DNA from: Girardia tigrina
Lineage: Eukaryota; Platyhelminthes; Tricladida; Dugesiidae
Assembly (NCBI GenBank): GCA_001938485.1
Contig: MQRK01213582.1
Coordinates: 1-64,000 of the forward strand
Direction: 5' to 3'
DNA length: 64,000 nucleotides
Shown: positions 1 to 11,830 of the stretch, piece after piece
Layout of the letters: each line of letters begins with the position of its first letter
How positions within the stretch are numbered: the first letter of the stretch is position 1
Program-made: the position numbers and the translations under genes
Notes under the pieces: generated by a model
Seen by the model: the letters and a program-made list of their open reading frames with translations, nothing else
Told to the model about the DNA's origin: nothing
The model's database searches: none

Positions 1-239
1 AAATACGCTAGGAAAAGGGATAAGACATCATTAAAGCATAATTCCGGAAGGGTAAGTGGTGTTTCCGACAGATTAAAAAGAAGAATCTTTCACCTTGCAA
101 CAAAGAAAACGATGTCAACGATGTCCGGAGTCGACTGTATATAGGTTAAGAAAATTTATTTGTTTAATAATTTATTATTGTTTAAGTCAATTTTTGCGAA
201 TAATTGAAAAAATGCCAATGAAACTATTCAATACTGTAT
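1..239. other. Unassigned left edge
   Basis: No reading frame, terminal repeat or RNA structure is evident. The first 140 bases are less AT-rich than what follows and may be the edge of a repeat that continues to the left. Nothing firmer can be said. Confidence 0.3.
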
Positions 240-249
240 CTTTATTCGC

Positions 250-1165
250 TTTCTTTTTCTGAAAAGAAAAAATAGAGACGAGGTTCTTTCTGAACTGAAA
301 GATGTATTTCAACAAGACTGCTCATTCACAGCAAAAATTTATCGTTGTTTCAATTATTTTAAAATTGGTAGAACCTCCGTGATGGACGAAGAAAGGTCCG
401 GAAGACCCTCGAAAATTGATGATAAAATAACTAAAAAGCTGCAGAAAATGGTGCAAAACCAGCGTTAAAAACCGACAAGAGAGCTCACAACCCATCTAAA
501 TGAGAGCAGAGGCACTCTATTTACTCTCCCCACTGAAAGTGGTACGCTGAAAGGCCTACGCTTGTCAACGGTGGAAATGCAACAACGACGCTTGGAATGC
601 TGCTTTGAGAATTTGCAGATCAGGACCAATGTAGGATACAGTTTCATTGATAGTTTCATTTCTGTCGATGAGACACTCTTTATGTCTAAAAGAGAGTCGC
701 AAGAATGGAAACGGAAAGGAGAAAGCAGCTCACCGAAAGTCTCTCATGTGTTTTTGGACGCCAATGCCATTATACTGAGTGACTTTACTAAATCCGGCGT
801 GAAGATCAATAGTTCTTACTACTTCAAAATCGTGAAGCAAGCAAGGAAGGCACGACGCAAGAGCAGATATCTATTTTTACACGATAATGCTCTTATCCAC
901 ACCAGCAGCGTTTCCATGGCCACAATTGAGCGTTGGGGCTCAATTCACTCCCCAATCCACCATATAGCCCGATTTGGCTTCCTCTGATTTATTCTTGTTT
1001 AACCATCTTAAGAAGTATATATGGGGTCAAGTGTTTGCCAACAAACATGATTTGAGAATCTCTGTAGAGAATTTTCTAGGAGAAAGGCCTCCAGAATTCT
1101 TCAAAAACGTCGTTATTCGCTGGGAAATGAAATTATTTTGAGATATGATGCCTATTTACCTTGCT
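250..1165 (+). pseudogene. Decayed mariner-like transposase
   Basis: A degenerate mariner-family transposase, the DDE enzyme that cuts and pastes its own element. The N-terminal helix-turn-helix part reads LSELKDVFQQDCSFTAKIY and then MDEERSGRPSKIDD (around 285-425). The catalytic part reads SVDETLFM (662-685), the usual position of the first aspartate, and FLHDNALIHTSSVSMA (877-921), the usual position of the second. The third acidic site, normally in a YSPDLAPSDY context, is eroded near 950-990. A C-terminal NFLGERPPEFFKNVVIRW stretch follows to about 1130. Two or three frame changes and stops are needed to cover it, so it cannot make enzyme. Terminal inverted repeats were not found. Confidence 0.75.
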
Positions 1166-1180
1166 TGTTCTTATTATAAT

Positions 1181-2000
1181 GTATTATTTTGATATCTTAA
1201 GTCTTTCTATATTAGTCTCTTGACTTAATGGGCGCACCACGCATAACTAAACTCTTGAAAATTTAAGTAGTATTTTTTGATGGTGATACTACTCGGCTAT
1301 AAACAAATAAATAAAAATGGACATAAAAATCTTAATTACACAATATATTGAATAATTTTATTAATATTTATGATTAATATTATTCATAAAATAATTATTA
1401 GAAATTACAAATACTTTTTTAAAAAAAAGTATTGTTATACACAAAAAGAATAAAAGAAAACCTAAAGAAAAATAGATTTAATATATAAAAAAGAAAATAA
1501 TTAATAGAAAAACAATTTGATTTTCCACAAATCTCGTATTCCATTTTGCACTCTGTCGAGTACGTAATAGTAATTAACCGTTGAACAATTCCATAAAAGG
1601 AATTTAGAAATTGAATCATTTTCCACAAATAATAATTAAATGCCAATTGTTTAAATGAGCAAATAATTTGTAGCAGTTGCTTTGTTTTAACATAAAGCAT
1701 CGAGATCTCATTCCGTTACTTTTTTAGAAAAAAATTTTCTTCTTTTTGCACAAGTTTATTATAGAAAACAAATAATTTTTAATTAATAATTTTTTTCATA
1801 AAGAAATAAATAATTAAATACAAAATAATAAATTTTACAAGTAAATTTAATAATATTTTATAATGTATTGTTTGTTTGATTTAATACATTCGTTAATGAC
1901 AATAATTACTAAATTTTCCATGGAGTTTGTCTTCTTTTAATTTTGTCACCTGAATTAAATGCTTTTGTCGAACGTTTTAACTTCATTTTTATATTTTTAC
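1181..2000. other. AT-rich intergenic DNA
   Basis: Low-complexity AT-rich sequence with no convincing coding frame. The reading frames here are strings of F, N, K, I and Y typical of random AT-rich DNA. Confidence 0.5.
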
Positions 2001-2149
2001 ACTCAGCTTTCTGAGTAATATCGGAATGCCGGCCACCGGATCGAGCAGTTACAGCCGGCTCCCCTTTATCGTGCAGAGTGATACTGACCGACTAGGATGA
2101 TCGGACGTGACGATAACGTTTGATGGCCCATGGAGCTCGTCGGTGCGCT

Positions 2150-2370
2150 AGTACAAACTGGCACTGTGATCGATTCGTAGCAACTGTGCAATACTGTAAT
2201 CCCTATGACGGCAAGTACCGCTCCGGATGGTGGACGGTGCAGTCGATTCACCCGCGCGATACCGGTGAGCTCAACTGGCGGGGTGTGAAATTTGCCGAGA
2301 TCGACTACCCGATAAATAACTGTCATATTATCAGCGAAAGTTCCGACATTCAAAGGAATAAAAAATATAG
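2150..2370 (+). pseudogene. Possible F-actin capping protein alpha fragment
   Basis: A GC-richer island in very AT-rich surroundings. One frame contains CNPYDGKYRSGWWTV and, about 25 codons on, GVKFAEIDYPINNCHIISES followed by SDIQ. In capping protein alpha (CapZ alpha, which caps actin barbed ends as a heterodimer) the matching region has the pattern N-G-R-W-R-S-x-W, then G-V-L-K...H-Y-Y-E-D-G-N-V-Q-L-V-S...D-V-Q. The order, spacing and key aromatic residues agree, with one or two small gaps. Only about 60-70 codons are covered, no start or upstream part is recognised, and the frame then runs into AT-rich non-homologous sequence. I therefore read it as a truncated, intronless retrocopy or exon relic. 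The match is by eye and modest. An unrelated insert of different base composition remains possible. Confidence 0.35.
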
Positions 2371-2589
2371 AAGATGGAGTCGCCATAACTTGTATTTCAA
2401 ATGTTTCCAGTTTCAGTTTTATTACATTTTATTTAAACAATTGTTAGTTTTTCGGAATAAAAACTTTTTTTCAAATTGTTTTTTTGATATTCGTTAATCA
2501 CAGCATCACATGAAAGGTGTTAGGTTGCTTCATCACAGGTTGTTTCATCACATTCAGATTTAAACTAAAAATTTCTAAATTAAATTTAA

Positions 2590-3858
2590 ATTAAAGATTG
2601 GATAGCATCACAAAAGACCTAAACTTGGGACGAAATGTCCATACAACTATAACATGCGATGGTGGAGCAAACATGAAGAAAGCCGGAAATGATTGTGTTA
2701 TAAATGATGTGTTCTGCTGTGTTGATCATAAGATAAATTTGATAGTGCAAAGTGCTGCATCGAAATGTAAGTTGTGGAGAAATTTAAGTGACAATATGAC
2801 AGGGTTAGTTAGCTTCTTTAGTCATTCTCAGAAGTCAAAGGATTCACTTATTACCGAAGCATCGACAAATCCAGATATCACAATTACCAAAATAGTTCAA
2901 AGTTGCTCAACCAGATGGAACAGTGACCTTTATCAATTACAATCTATCAACGAGCTACTGCATGCCATCAAAATTGTTGCAGAAAAAGATGTTTCGCGAA
3001 ATCTGGTCAACAAACTACCAGATGAAGAGGAGATCGAACAATTGAGGACAATGATTGAACTGTTGAAAAAATTTGTAAAACTCTTCCACCTTGCAGAGAA
3101 CGAGGTCTCTATAGTCCATGTCATTCCGAAGCTCTTTGATCTGGAAGACGAATTGCAGTCACATGATTCACCCAATCCCATGATGAAAGAAGTCGTTGAT
3201 CATTACTAGTTGGAAATGAATGACAGATTTCCCGAATGTTGAGCTCAAGTTTTAGAATACGAATATACAAACATGTTGGTTCCATGTTACAAAGGTTCAA
3301 CATTACATGGCATTGGGCAAGGGTACCACATGACAAAAGTATCTCTGCAGGAAGCTGTGTTCCACATGTGCAAGGCGGAACTTAAGAACATCCACTCACC
3401 CCACACATCACAATCCTCCATTGATGACATACAACAAGACACTAACACACACACCCACTTAAAAACACCAAAACTGCGTACAAAAGAAGGTCTTCCATCA
3501 GTTTGAAGGTTCAAACTTTTGGAAAAGTGGTAGATAACCCGGATGGGGTGACCTCCTTGATAGCGGAAATCAAGGCGAAATTAGAAAACTACAACAACAA
3601 CAACAACACCGATTGCGACATACTTCGTAACTGGAAAGATCAAGCACTTAATTATTCGAAACTTGCTCGTTTCGCAAAAAGACTATTGGCGATTCCAGCA
3701 GCTTCCTGCAGCTCAGAACGAGTGTTTTCCACAGCTGGAAATATATGTCGTGAGAGAAGAACAAATTTGTCAGCATCCAAAGTTGAAAAACTTGTTTATA
3801 TAAAAGAGAACTTAAGACAGATGAAGAAAATGAATAATGTGCCTTTTATAGTTTGATT
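2590..3858 (+). pseudogene. hAT-superfamily transposase, broken
   Basis: hAT transposase in several pieces. Piece one (2598-3209) has TCDGGANMKKA and CCVDHKINLIVQSA, the RNase H-like catalytic surroundings where the conserved C..H and D residues of hAT enzymes lie, then STRWNSDLYQ, the usual TRW(S/N)S block. Piece two (3503-3856), in a different frame, carries LAIPAASCSSERVFSTAGNI and the C-terminal hAT dimerisation region with its SSERVFS hallmark. A polyasparagine run (five AAC codons, about 3590-3609) sits between. The stop near 3207 and at least two frame changes separate the parts. The N-terminal BED finger and the element's terminal repeats were not found, so the ends are uncertain. Confidence 0.8.
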
Positions 3859-3860
3859 CA

Positions 3861-4339
3861 ATTTTCCAAAAATAAATTTGAAATTTTCTTGTTTTCTTTT
3901 TTGTAAATTTTCTTTGCCATTATTGTAGCACAATAGCAAATATCAATGAGCAAATAAAAATTTAAATTTAAACTAAAGTATGATGTCAACATAAAGAAAT
4001 AAAATAATAGAAAAATAAGTAAAAAAAATACAAGAAAATAAAAACTGTTCAATCCTTTTCTTTCGTACTTTTGAGTGTTAATCATCTCGAAAGTAGAATC
4101 GTTGCAGGAGTCCGTTTCTTGTTGAACTTAGAAATATTTGGTGGATGATCGTCAACAAACTGTGATCAGTGAATTTGATGGAGAGAATTTATTGAACCTT
4201 GCAAGGATTTTCGCGCTTTAAAATTTGAAATTTGTATTGTCGAGATTATGTTAGAAATATTTTGTTTTAGAAAAATTTTGTGTGAGTCGCTAAATTACTA
4301 TATGTATTTTTACAGAATATATGTTGTATGTATATAATA
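3861..4339. other. AT-rich intergenic DNA
   Basis: No coding frame of protein-like composition. It is the tail of the hAT copy plus simple AT-rich sequence. Confidence 0.4.
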
Positions 4340-4344
4340 ATTCC

Positions 4345-4700
4345 TGGTTACAGAGTCGGCGCGGCGGGGATCTCTGGGTCGGAGATGAAAAATGATGGGA
4401 AGTATAGTACCGTCGTCCAACTCTCATAATTATACTTGTCTCATAAATCTCTCTTCATTTTAAGAGCAGAGTGTACTATTGATCGAAACAGTACCAGAAA
4501 ACTCAGCACTCTCTACACGGACCATACGCCCGCTAGAACCATCTAATAACTGATCAAGTGCTCGGGTACGTTTCTTGCCACTTGACAGTCACTCGCATCG
4601 CCACCTTAGCTCCACAAATCAGCCAGATCAATACGAAAATAATACTGTAGTGTTTGGGTGCCTCTTGATCACTTCTGCTATGTCTCCTTTTTTTTAATTA
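4345..4700. other. Unassigned GC-richer patch
   Basis: About 350 bases with clearly higher GC than either flank. Both strands carry stops in all frames. The minus strand gives short protein-like runs (for example ALDQLLDGSSGRMVRVES around 4490-4560) that I cannot place. It is probably an old mobile-element or pseudogene fragment. Confidence 0.35.
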
Positions 4701-4842
4701 AAAGAGTAAATCTCAATTTCGGCTTTCAAAATGAAACTTTTTTGGATTTTTTCGATTAGACAAAATCTTCTTCTACGATATCTTCTTCCAGTTTCGTCTT
4801 CTTTCTGGCTTGATAGTTAATGACCCTGTGTAAATTCATAAT

Positions 4843-4960
4843 ACTTAACCTGACAGAGCTGAAATATAAGCTAATTTTAATGACCGACGCAAACCAATCG
4901 AAAATTCAGAATGAGACAACAATCCGTAAAAGTTGTATCCCTGGTGTGAGTTTCGTACAC
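4843..4960. repeat. Dispersed repeat, copy 1 (partner at 43.26 kb)
   Basis: Shares an AATATAAGCTAA...TTAATGACCGAC...TCGAAAATTCAGA sequence with 43257-43345, same orientation, with scattered mismatches. The partner lies just outside a decayed mariner, so this is probably the untranslated end of that mariner family. Confidence 0.55.
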
Positions 4961-4989
4961 CTTTTGTAAAATAAAATTGGATTCTTTAC

Positions 4990-7900
4990 GATATGAATAA
5001 TTAAAATAGATTTTATATATTTCCAAATAATAGACATAAAAAAAGATAAATAATTTAATTCATATTTACAGCTTAAATTTAAAATACATGAAAAGTGTAT
5101 ACCGAACGTTTATCAAGTATCTCACGATCTTGAAGCATATTAAAGAAGCACGAACCTTAAAAATAGGAATACAAAATACCAAAACTAGAGCGCATAATTT
5201 TTTAATTTATTTAAGTCTATTATTAATTCTATTATTAATGCTATCATTTAATTCTAAATAAATTAAAATAGACGTTTATTTAATCCATTTAATATAAAAT
5301 GTTTAAAAATATAATAAATATAGAAAAACAATATAAAATAAAAATTAAATTTGAAAAAACAAGATAATCTTTTGAAAAAAAGGTTGAAAATTTCTTAAAT
5401 AATCTTGAGAAGATTATTATAGTTTATTATTGCTTAAAATTGGTTAAATTATAATTCTTTAATTATTATTATCTTTTTCATTATCTAATTCTCAGTAGTT
5501 TTATTCAACAAATCACCTTCTTGCAGTCATCGGTGATTGGTCAATAATAATCGTATTTGATTGGTCGATTAACCAAGTGAATAGTTTATTGATACATTTT
5601 ATTCAATTTAATTGAAACTATTTTAAGTTAAATGAAATTTTCGGAAAAATAGGTATTTTATTTTATTTATGACCGTTGTATTAAACTTTAAATTTTTATT
5701 TTAAATTTTTCGTATTTTTTTCGACAAAAGTTTCAATAATTTTTTTCAAAAATTAATAAAAAAAGGAAATTTAAAATTCAAATAAATAGTAATTATCTGT
5801 AATAAAAATTTATTATTGTAAAATAATAAAATAATAATAATTAAAAAGAAAATAAATTTTAGGTTAGTTTTTAATAAAAAATATGTAATTATATAACATT
5901 AAATTATCAGATAAATATTTTATTAAAAAATAAATTTAAATTAACGTTTATTTATATTTTAATGATAATTATATTCATTAATAATGATTAAAAAGTAATT
6001 CAATATTTTTGTTAATTTCATTAAAATCTAATAATATAATTTTTTAATATCCTTAATTAACATACAAAGATTACGTAATTATATAATAAATTATTATCTT
6101 CCATATTTTTTTCTATATATATGATAATTATTGCATTTTATTTTAAAATTAAAGCTCTATTTCATAAATTAAAAATTATTAATAATATTTATTTTTAAAA
6201 AATAGAAACAATTAATTTGTAAAAAAAAGATTTCGTAAATTCTTTAAAAGAAAGATAGGAACATCAAAGATTTCTTTAATCGGAAAAAAAGTAATAAAAG
6301 AAGAAAAATAAAAGTAATTAAATTTAATTTATTAAAAAAACCACTAATATATGACTGCCAAAATTTGTCACGCACTCATTAGACTCCCCTGTGCATTAAT
6401 TATAGAACTAAATCAATTATGCAATTATTCATTGAAAAATCGAAGAAAAACAAATTTATTATTCATAATTTCATTTTACAAAAAAAATAACGTTATTACT
6501 TAAAAGTTCCAGACGACTTCTGTTTATTAGTTTTTTGTTTGATTCATTTAATTGATTTCTTAAAAAATTAGTTATGTAAAAAAAGAACATTTGCGGTTTT
6601 TTTGTTTTAATAAGTTCATTATATTTTTTCGAAGAAAGTTCTGACGACTTTTTGTTGTTTTTTTATTGTTGATAGAAATTTGAGTTTGAATATACGTAAA
6701 AAAATTGAAGAGAAAAAGAAAGATTTTTTTTCTATTTTTCTGAAAGTTAGAAAATGGAAATTTTTTTATTTTTATATATTTATAAAAAAAACTTTAATTA
6801 AATTGAATTTTATATATTTTACTAGAAATTTTTAATTTTATATTTAGATTTATAAAATCGAAAATTAATTTTCGTAAATTGTTAAAATAAAATTATTTAT
6901 AAAAATTAAATAATGTATATATATATATTTATTTAGAAGAAAAAATAATTACAGCTTTTTATTCATTTAATTTCTTTTTGTCAACAGTAAAATAGTGTTG
7001 TTCTTTCTTCAAAGAAGATCTTTTTTAGTTTAATTAAAAAATATTTTAAAAAATCTCTAAGAAATAAAATTAGAAAAAAAGATGAATAATCAAATAAGAA
7101 ATAAATAAATAAATAAATAATCTCTTTATTCTTTTTGATAATTTTTGATCTTTTGCATTTACAGGAAATATTTCTTAACGTTAAATTTATTTTTATAAAT
7201 AAATGTTTATTAGTAAAAGAAAAAGAAATAAAAAATATATTAAATATTGTTTATTTTATTATTTTTATTAATGTTTACAATATTTTTTTTACATTTTAAT
7301 TATATTTTTTATTTACAATTTAAAAAATCTAAAAATTATTTTTAATAATAATTACAATTAAAATTTTTCTTTCAAAAATAAACTTTCGAAATGGTTTTTT
7401 TTCATAGACAAAAAATAAATTCTTTACACATTGAATAAACATATTAATATAATTAAAACAAATTTAGGATGAACATTTTGCGGCATTTTGTTTTAAAATA
7501 ATGCCTAAAAGGGAAAACTGTTTGCAATTAAAATTTCGTAATTTGATAATTTTTTTTAACTTTTTAAAAATTTATTCAGAATTCTGCTAATAAAACTGTT
7601 TTTTCCGATATATTTTTTCCTTGTTTTCGTTGTTTGGTATTATCTTTTTCTTTATCAAAATTGTTTTAACAAATAGTTTTATCTTTGTAATTTTGTATAA
7701 TTCTTTAATTAAAACATTTTTTAAATGATGCATTTCGTTTTTTATTAATTTTTAATATTTTAATAGTTTATAACGCATTTTAGTACCTTTTTTGTAGTCT
7801 TTTCAAAGGATTATATCTTTGTCTAATAATTATAGTTAAGTTACTTAAACTTTAACCCTCTATCTACCGACGGTACTTATAGCTACCACTTTATAGCACA

Positions 7901-9090
7901 ACTACTATTTATATTATGATTGTACGTTTTAGAAACAGTCTTTTAACTCTACTTTTGGATGATAGATGGCAGTAGTGAGAAAGTGAGCTTTTTCGAACGG
8001 ACATTAGGTTTTGTGGATGGATGACTTTTTAGATTTAGATTTTCTTGAAATATAAAATACTTAAATCAACAAACTTCAATTGAAGGTTTTTATACATTAA
8101 CATACCTTATTTTGAGTTCGAAGAATGGCCTCCCAATTAGTCACATAAAATCTTTGACTCTTAAATGTACGTAAAATGGTAACTAAACGCAATCTTTTTG
8201 GAAAAACATGATCTAACTTAAAATACAAGTCAAAAAATCTCAACAGCAGAAATTAAAAATAGATAGTAAAACTAATTTCAATTTAAAAGAAACAAGAATA
8301 AAATTACAAATAATAGAAATTATATGATTAAGATCGTAACTCATTTATGAGGTTGTCTTTAATTAATGTTCTAAAAACGAAAGCCTTAAAAGGAATATTA
8401 TAGACTAAATACAAAGTAACCTGGATTCTAAAATAAATAATACAGAACATTGTTAGATATAAGCACTGAAACTATTTGAAAGATTACTACACCGACGAAC
8501 TGTAAGGTAATTAACTTGTTATGTTTATGAAAGAAATGCCAAAGGTTACATTAAAGGTTACGTTATTTTTAAATTCATCATTAAACCAGAAACAGGAATC
8601 AGGTAATTCTCCTCTTTAAATATTAAGTCGTCATCCTGTTTTGATTTCCTGAGAATCACAGAAAAGTTGGATAAAAACTAAAAATATTTTTCAGAATTTT
8701 GTTTGTCAGATCTCCATTGTTTAAACTGAAATTTTACCATAAGGAAGAATCCTATCCCAAACCATGTTGTCAAGATCAGCTTATTGTTTTGGTTAACTAA
8801 TTTTGATCGTACTTCTAGAATAGGATCAGCAGCAATCAGAACCAACTAAATTACTTTTTTCTTCAGAAAAAACTAATTTATTAACCGTCTTACCCATTTC
8901 AACGAGCGTGACTACATCAACAAACGTTCCAGACCGCAACAAGACGAGTTCATCTCTTTCATATAAAAAGACGATTTTTATAAAAAAATGATCCACAGAA
9001 TGAACGTTACTCGTTCCTTTGTACTTGATTAATAACCTAGTATGGAAGATGCTACATGCCTAATAGATCTTCAAGGTGAACCGTTTTTTG
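4990..9090. other. Long AT-rich stretch, no gene seen
   Basis: About 4 kb of extreme A+T content upstream of the cadherin exon. It has many homopolymer runs and a (TAAA)n run at about 7100-7120, but no frame with protein-like composition on either strand. A small less AT-rich patch at 7855-8030 (CTACCGACGGTACTTATAGC and following) may be a short mobile-element remnant. Confidence 0.5.
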
Positions 9091-9097
9091 ACCAGTT

Positions 9098-9217
9098 TCA
9101 TTTTCTCCATACATCGTATGTATCAAGAATACCAAAATGGGTTTTCACACATTTATTTTTATCACAATTCGAATTGTCTTCTGGACAATTCTCAGTAAAA
9201 CTTTCATAATTTGACAT
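9098..9217 (-). CDS. Small cysteine peptide, family copy A
   Basis: A 39-codon frame with three cysteines. It starts MSNYESFTENC, continues with a C-D-K-N-K-C block and ends YDVWRK. Three other units in the window carry the same residue pattern (see 40518, 55413 and 58480): ENC, then 5-6 residues, C, two residues, N-K-C. Upstream on the same strand lie a candidate acceptor (TTTAG, then four bases, then the ATG), a 211-nt intron with a GTAAAT donor at 9432, a conserved leader exon and a TATA-like box. Third-position changes against copy C leave the first four residues unchanged. There is no signal peptide in this exon. Function is unknown. It could be the first coding exon of a longer gene or a chance frame in a repeat. 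Confidence 0.4.
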   Translation of the reverse strand: MSNYESFTENCPEDNSNCDKNKCVKTHFGILDTYDVWRK

Positions 9218-9221
9218 CTCG

Positions 9222-9432
9222 CTAAATTGATAATTTTTTGTTAATGTCTTTTTAATAAACAATTATTCGAACATATTTTCATTTTAAATGATTTTCAAAT
9301 TTTAGTTGTAAAGTTCTAATTTTATAATTTTGGTAATAATTTTATCTAAATGTTAATTTAATGTTAAAAATGATTTTATTTAAAGAAAAAAACTTATAGT
9401 TAAAAAAACTTAAATAGTTAAAAGCTATTTAC
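9222..9432 (-). other. Predicted intron of peptide unit A
   Basis: 211 nt bounded by GTAAATAG at the donor (first base 9432) and a CAATTTAG acceptor (last base 9222). The same donor and the same acceptor-to-ATG spacing are seen in units C, D and E. Confidence 0.4.
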
Positions 9433-9672
9433 TTTATTTAAATTTGTAATATGCAAATTTGAAACGATTTAATATTTTTAAAGTTTTTTAAATATCTTAT
9501 GCTGTAATTTTAAATTCAAATTATACTCGAATAATTATTTATCGTGAACATCCAAAATACCAATTTTCCACCTGGGTGAGAGAAACACATTTCAAAATTC
9601 AGTATACAAAATTCAACATACCAAATTTAACATATTCCTCTACAGAGGTTCTCTACGCGTATACATTTATAA
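9433..9672 (-). promoter_or_regulatory. Leader exon and TATA-like box, unit A
   Basis: A TATAAAT box (rev. 9671-9665) is followed by the family's conserved leader: GTATGTTG...TTTTG, then CACCCAGGTGGAAAATTGG and TATTTTGGATG. Stops in all frames argue that this exon is noncoding. Confidence 0.45.
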
Positions 9673-9699
9673 ACTATTTATTGTGTTTTTGTGTATCGT

Positions 9700-11820
9700 G
9701 TGTGAATTACCAAAGAGACATAAAAGCAATTTATTTTATTTATTAGATAGTGTTGTTTATTTGTTGGTGTAAATATTGTATTTTATTTTTCTTATTGAAC
9801 GACATTAATTTATTTGATTAAAATTTGCTGTTGTACATATCTATTGTTTATAAGGGTTTTATGACGAATTATTGTCAAAAAGGACTGAGACTAATTTACT
9901 ATTTTGTTTCCAATAATAAAATGTGACGAATTTTTATATACTTTGTGGAAAAAAACTGATAAGTAAGGCGGTTAAAATCCAGACGATTTTTTAGACAGTG
10001 ACTCTTCAAAGTTAACATTATTTTCATTTATGCTTTCTGAAATTTTCAAAGAACTCTGTTATATTCTTAACCTTTTCAATACAAATTTTGGTCAGTGAAG
10101 ATATTTCTGTATAATTGAAATAAATGTTCTGTAAATAAGTAAATGAACATGTTTATGTAATTTTCGATTTTAATAAAATTTGGTTTTCAAAAAAATGCAT
10201 TGGATAAATATGTCATTGCGGTAGTTTAATAATGTGATAAATATATTCCAGTAATATTTGAACATTCTCTGGGTCTTATATATTCCCACAGTATTGATAG
10301 GGTCAACAATACATTCAATTCCAGTTCATTATTTTTTTTCTATCGAATTTTTTTTCTTTATCAACTCAATGAGATTCTTTAGAAGCATATTTGTTAATAA
10401 TAAACTAAGAATTTAGAAATATAAAAATTACTTAAATAAATCTTTCAGAAAAGGTTCCTACAAATGGTGCACAAAAAATTGTAGGAATTTTAACCTTCCA
10501 TAAATAACTTTAAAGTAATTATTTAGACAGGAAAAAATATTATAAAATTATTAGTATATGTGTGGAATGTTTGAAATGTTTGATATTTTGTTTTTGAATG
10601 TTGTGTCTCATTCCCAGATGATTGATTAATACTTTAATTCTCATAATCTAAAACTAACTCGATTTGAATTTACATATAATATTTAGATTTATTTTAATTC
10701 AATATCATTCCAATTTAATTTACAACATTTTATGTTAAATTTTTAAATAAATAAAATAAATTAATATTTTAAAACAATGTTTTGTGAAATAATGTTTATT
10801 TTCTTTTTAACCAATGAAATTTGTAGAAAATATTTTTAGAGATATTTCAGGTCGCAATTAGTTTATATATTTGGATAAAGATCATTAATCAATTGTACAA
10901 TGGAAAATTACTAAAGTTTTGATAACATTTGTAATAGTGTAATAATAAAATGATATATTTTTATTTTTATTATCAAAAGCAGCAGTGACTTAACTGTTCA
11001 CTTTTTTTCAAAAAAATCTTGAAAGTTTAGGGTATACAGGGGAATACAGTAATTTTCATGTCGAAGAATGTTCTCTCCGGGATGTTGAATTATTAGATTT
11101 CAGTATGAGTTGCCGAAAATCGAATGATTTTTCATAATTGTATCATAAACACAGACTTGTTTAGCTAGAATGACCAAAAAAGTGTAAAAGTAATGAATTT
11201 CTTTTAGAATATGGAAGCTAGTAAAAACGCATACGTAATTGCCTTTACTTTTTATAGCTTTTTCACTCTTGAAAATTAAAATGGTATAAATATTTAATCG
11301 AAACAGCATCTTTGTGTCTCAAGAATCTTTAAAAATTTTCTCCAAATTTTTTCTTTTTTATTTCTTTTTAATTATTCACAAAATTATTGACAATTTACTT
11401 TGCAGCAAAGAATAAAAATTTTTAAAAAAATAATGGTCATTTTGTTTTTTTTTCTGTAACAATTTAACTAATTAATTTTTCCTTCGAACTGAGATTGTCT
11501 TAACGGTTCTCTTTAACTGTCAAAAACCTAAAGGAAAACTTTATCAAATAAATTATGTCTAATGTAAACATTTCTTTAAAAATAATTTAATTTTATTTCA
11601 TTTGCAATAAATAAAATATAAAATGATTTTTGATTTATAAAATTTAAAAACAAAATATCATTGACTTAATTAAAATTCAATAAATCAATAATAAATAATT
11701 TAGTAATCAATAATAATAAAATAATTAATTATTATATTTAATTTTTATAATATTTTTCATTCTAATATATTTGGTTTTTTTTATTGTTTTATTTAATTTT
11801 ATTTATTTTTTTATTTTGAT
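9700..11820. other. AT-rich DNA upstream of cadherin exon 1
   Basis: No coding exon, RNA gene or mobile element recognised. The promoter and any 5' untranslated exon of the cadherin gene should lie here or further left, but no landmark identifies them. Confidence 0.45.
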
Positions 11821-11830
11821 CATATTTTAG
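11801..11830 (+). promoter_or_regulatory. Splice acceptor directly before the cadherin ATG
   Basis: A pyrimidine-rich run ending CATATTTTAG abuts the start codon. It is a good 3' splice site, so the ATG exon is likely preceded by a spliced 5' untranslated exon or receives a trans-spliced leader. Confidence 0.55.

Noticed and set aside
9540-9660. Leader exon of the peptide family as a spliced-leader or snRNA gene (ATTTTG Sm-like site)
   Set aside because: The putative donor differs between copies and no consistent stem around the Sm-like site was found. The leader plus intron plus ATG layout explains it better.
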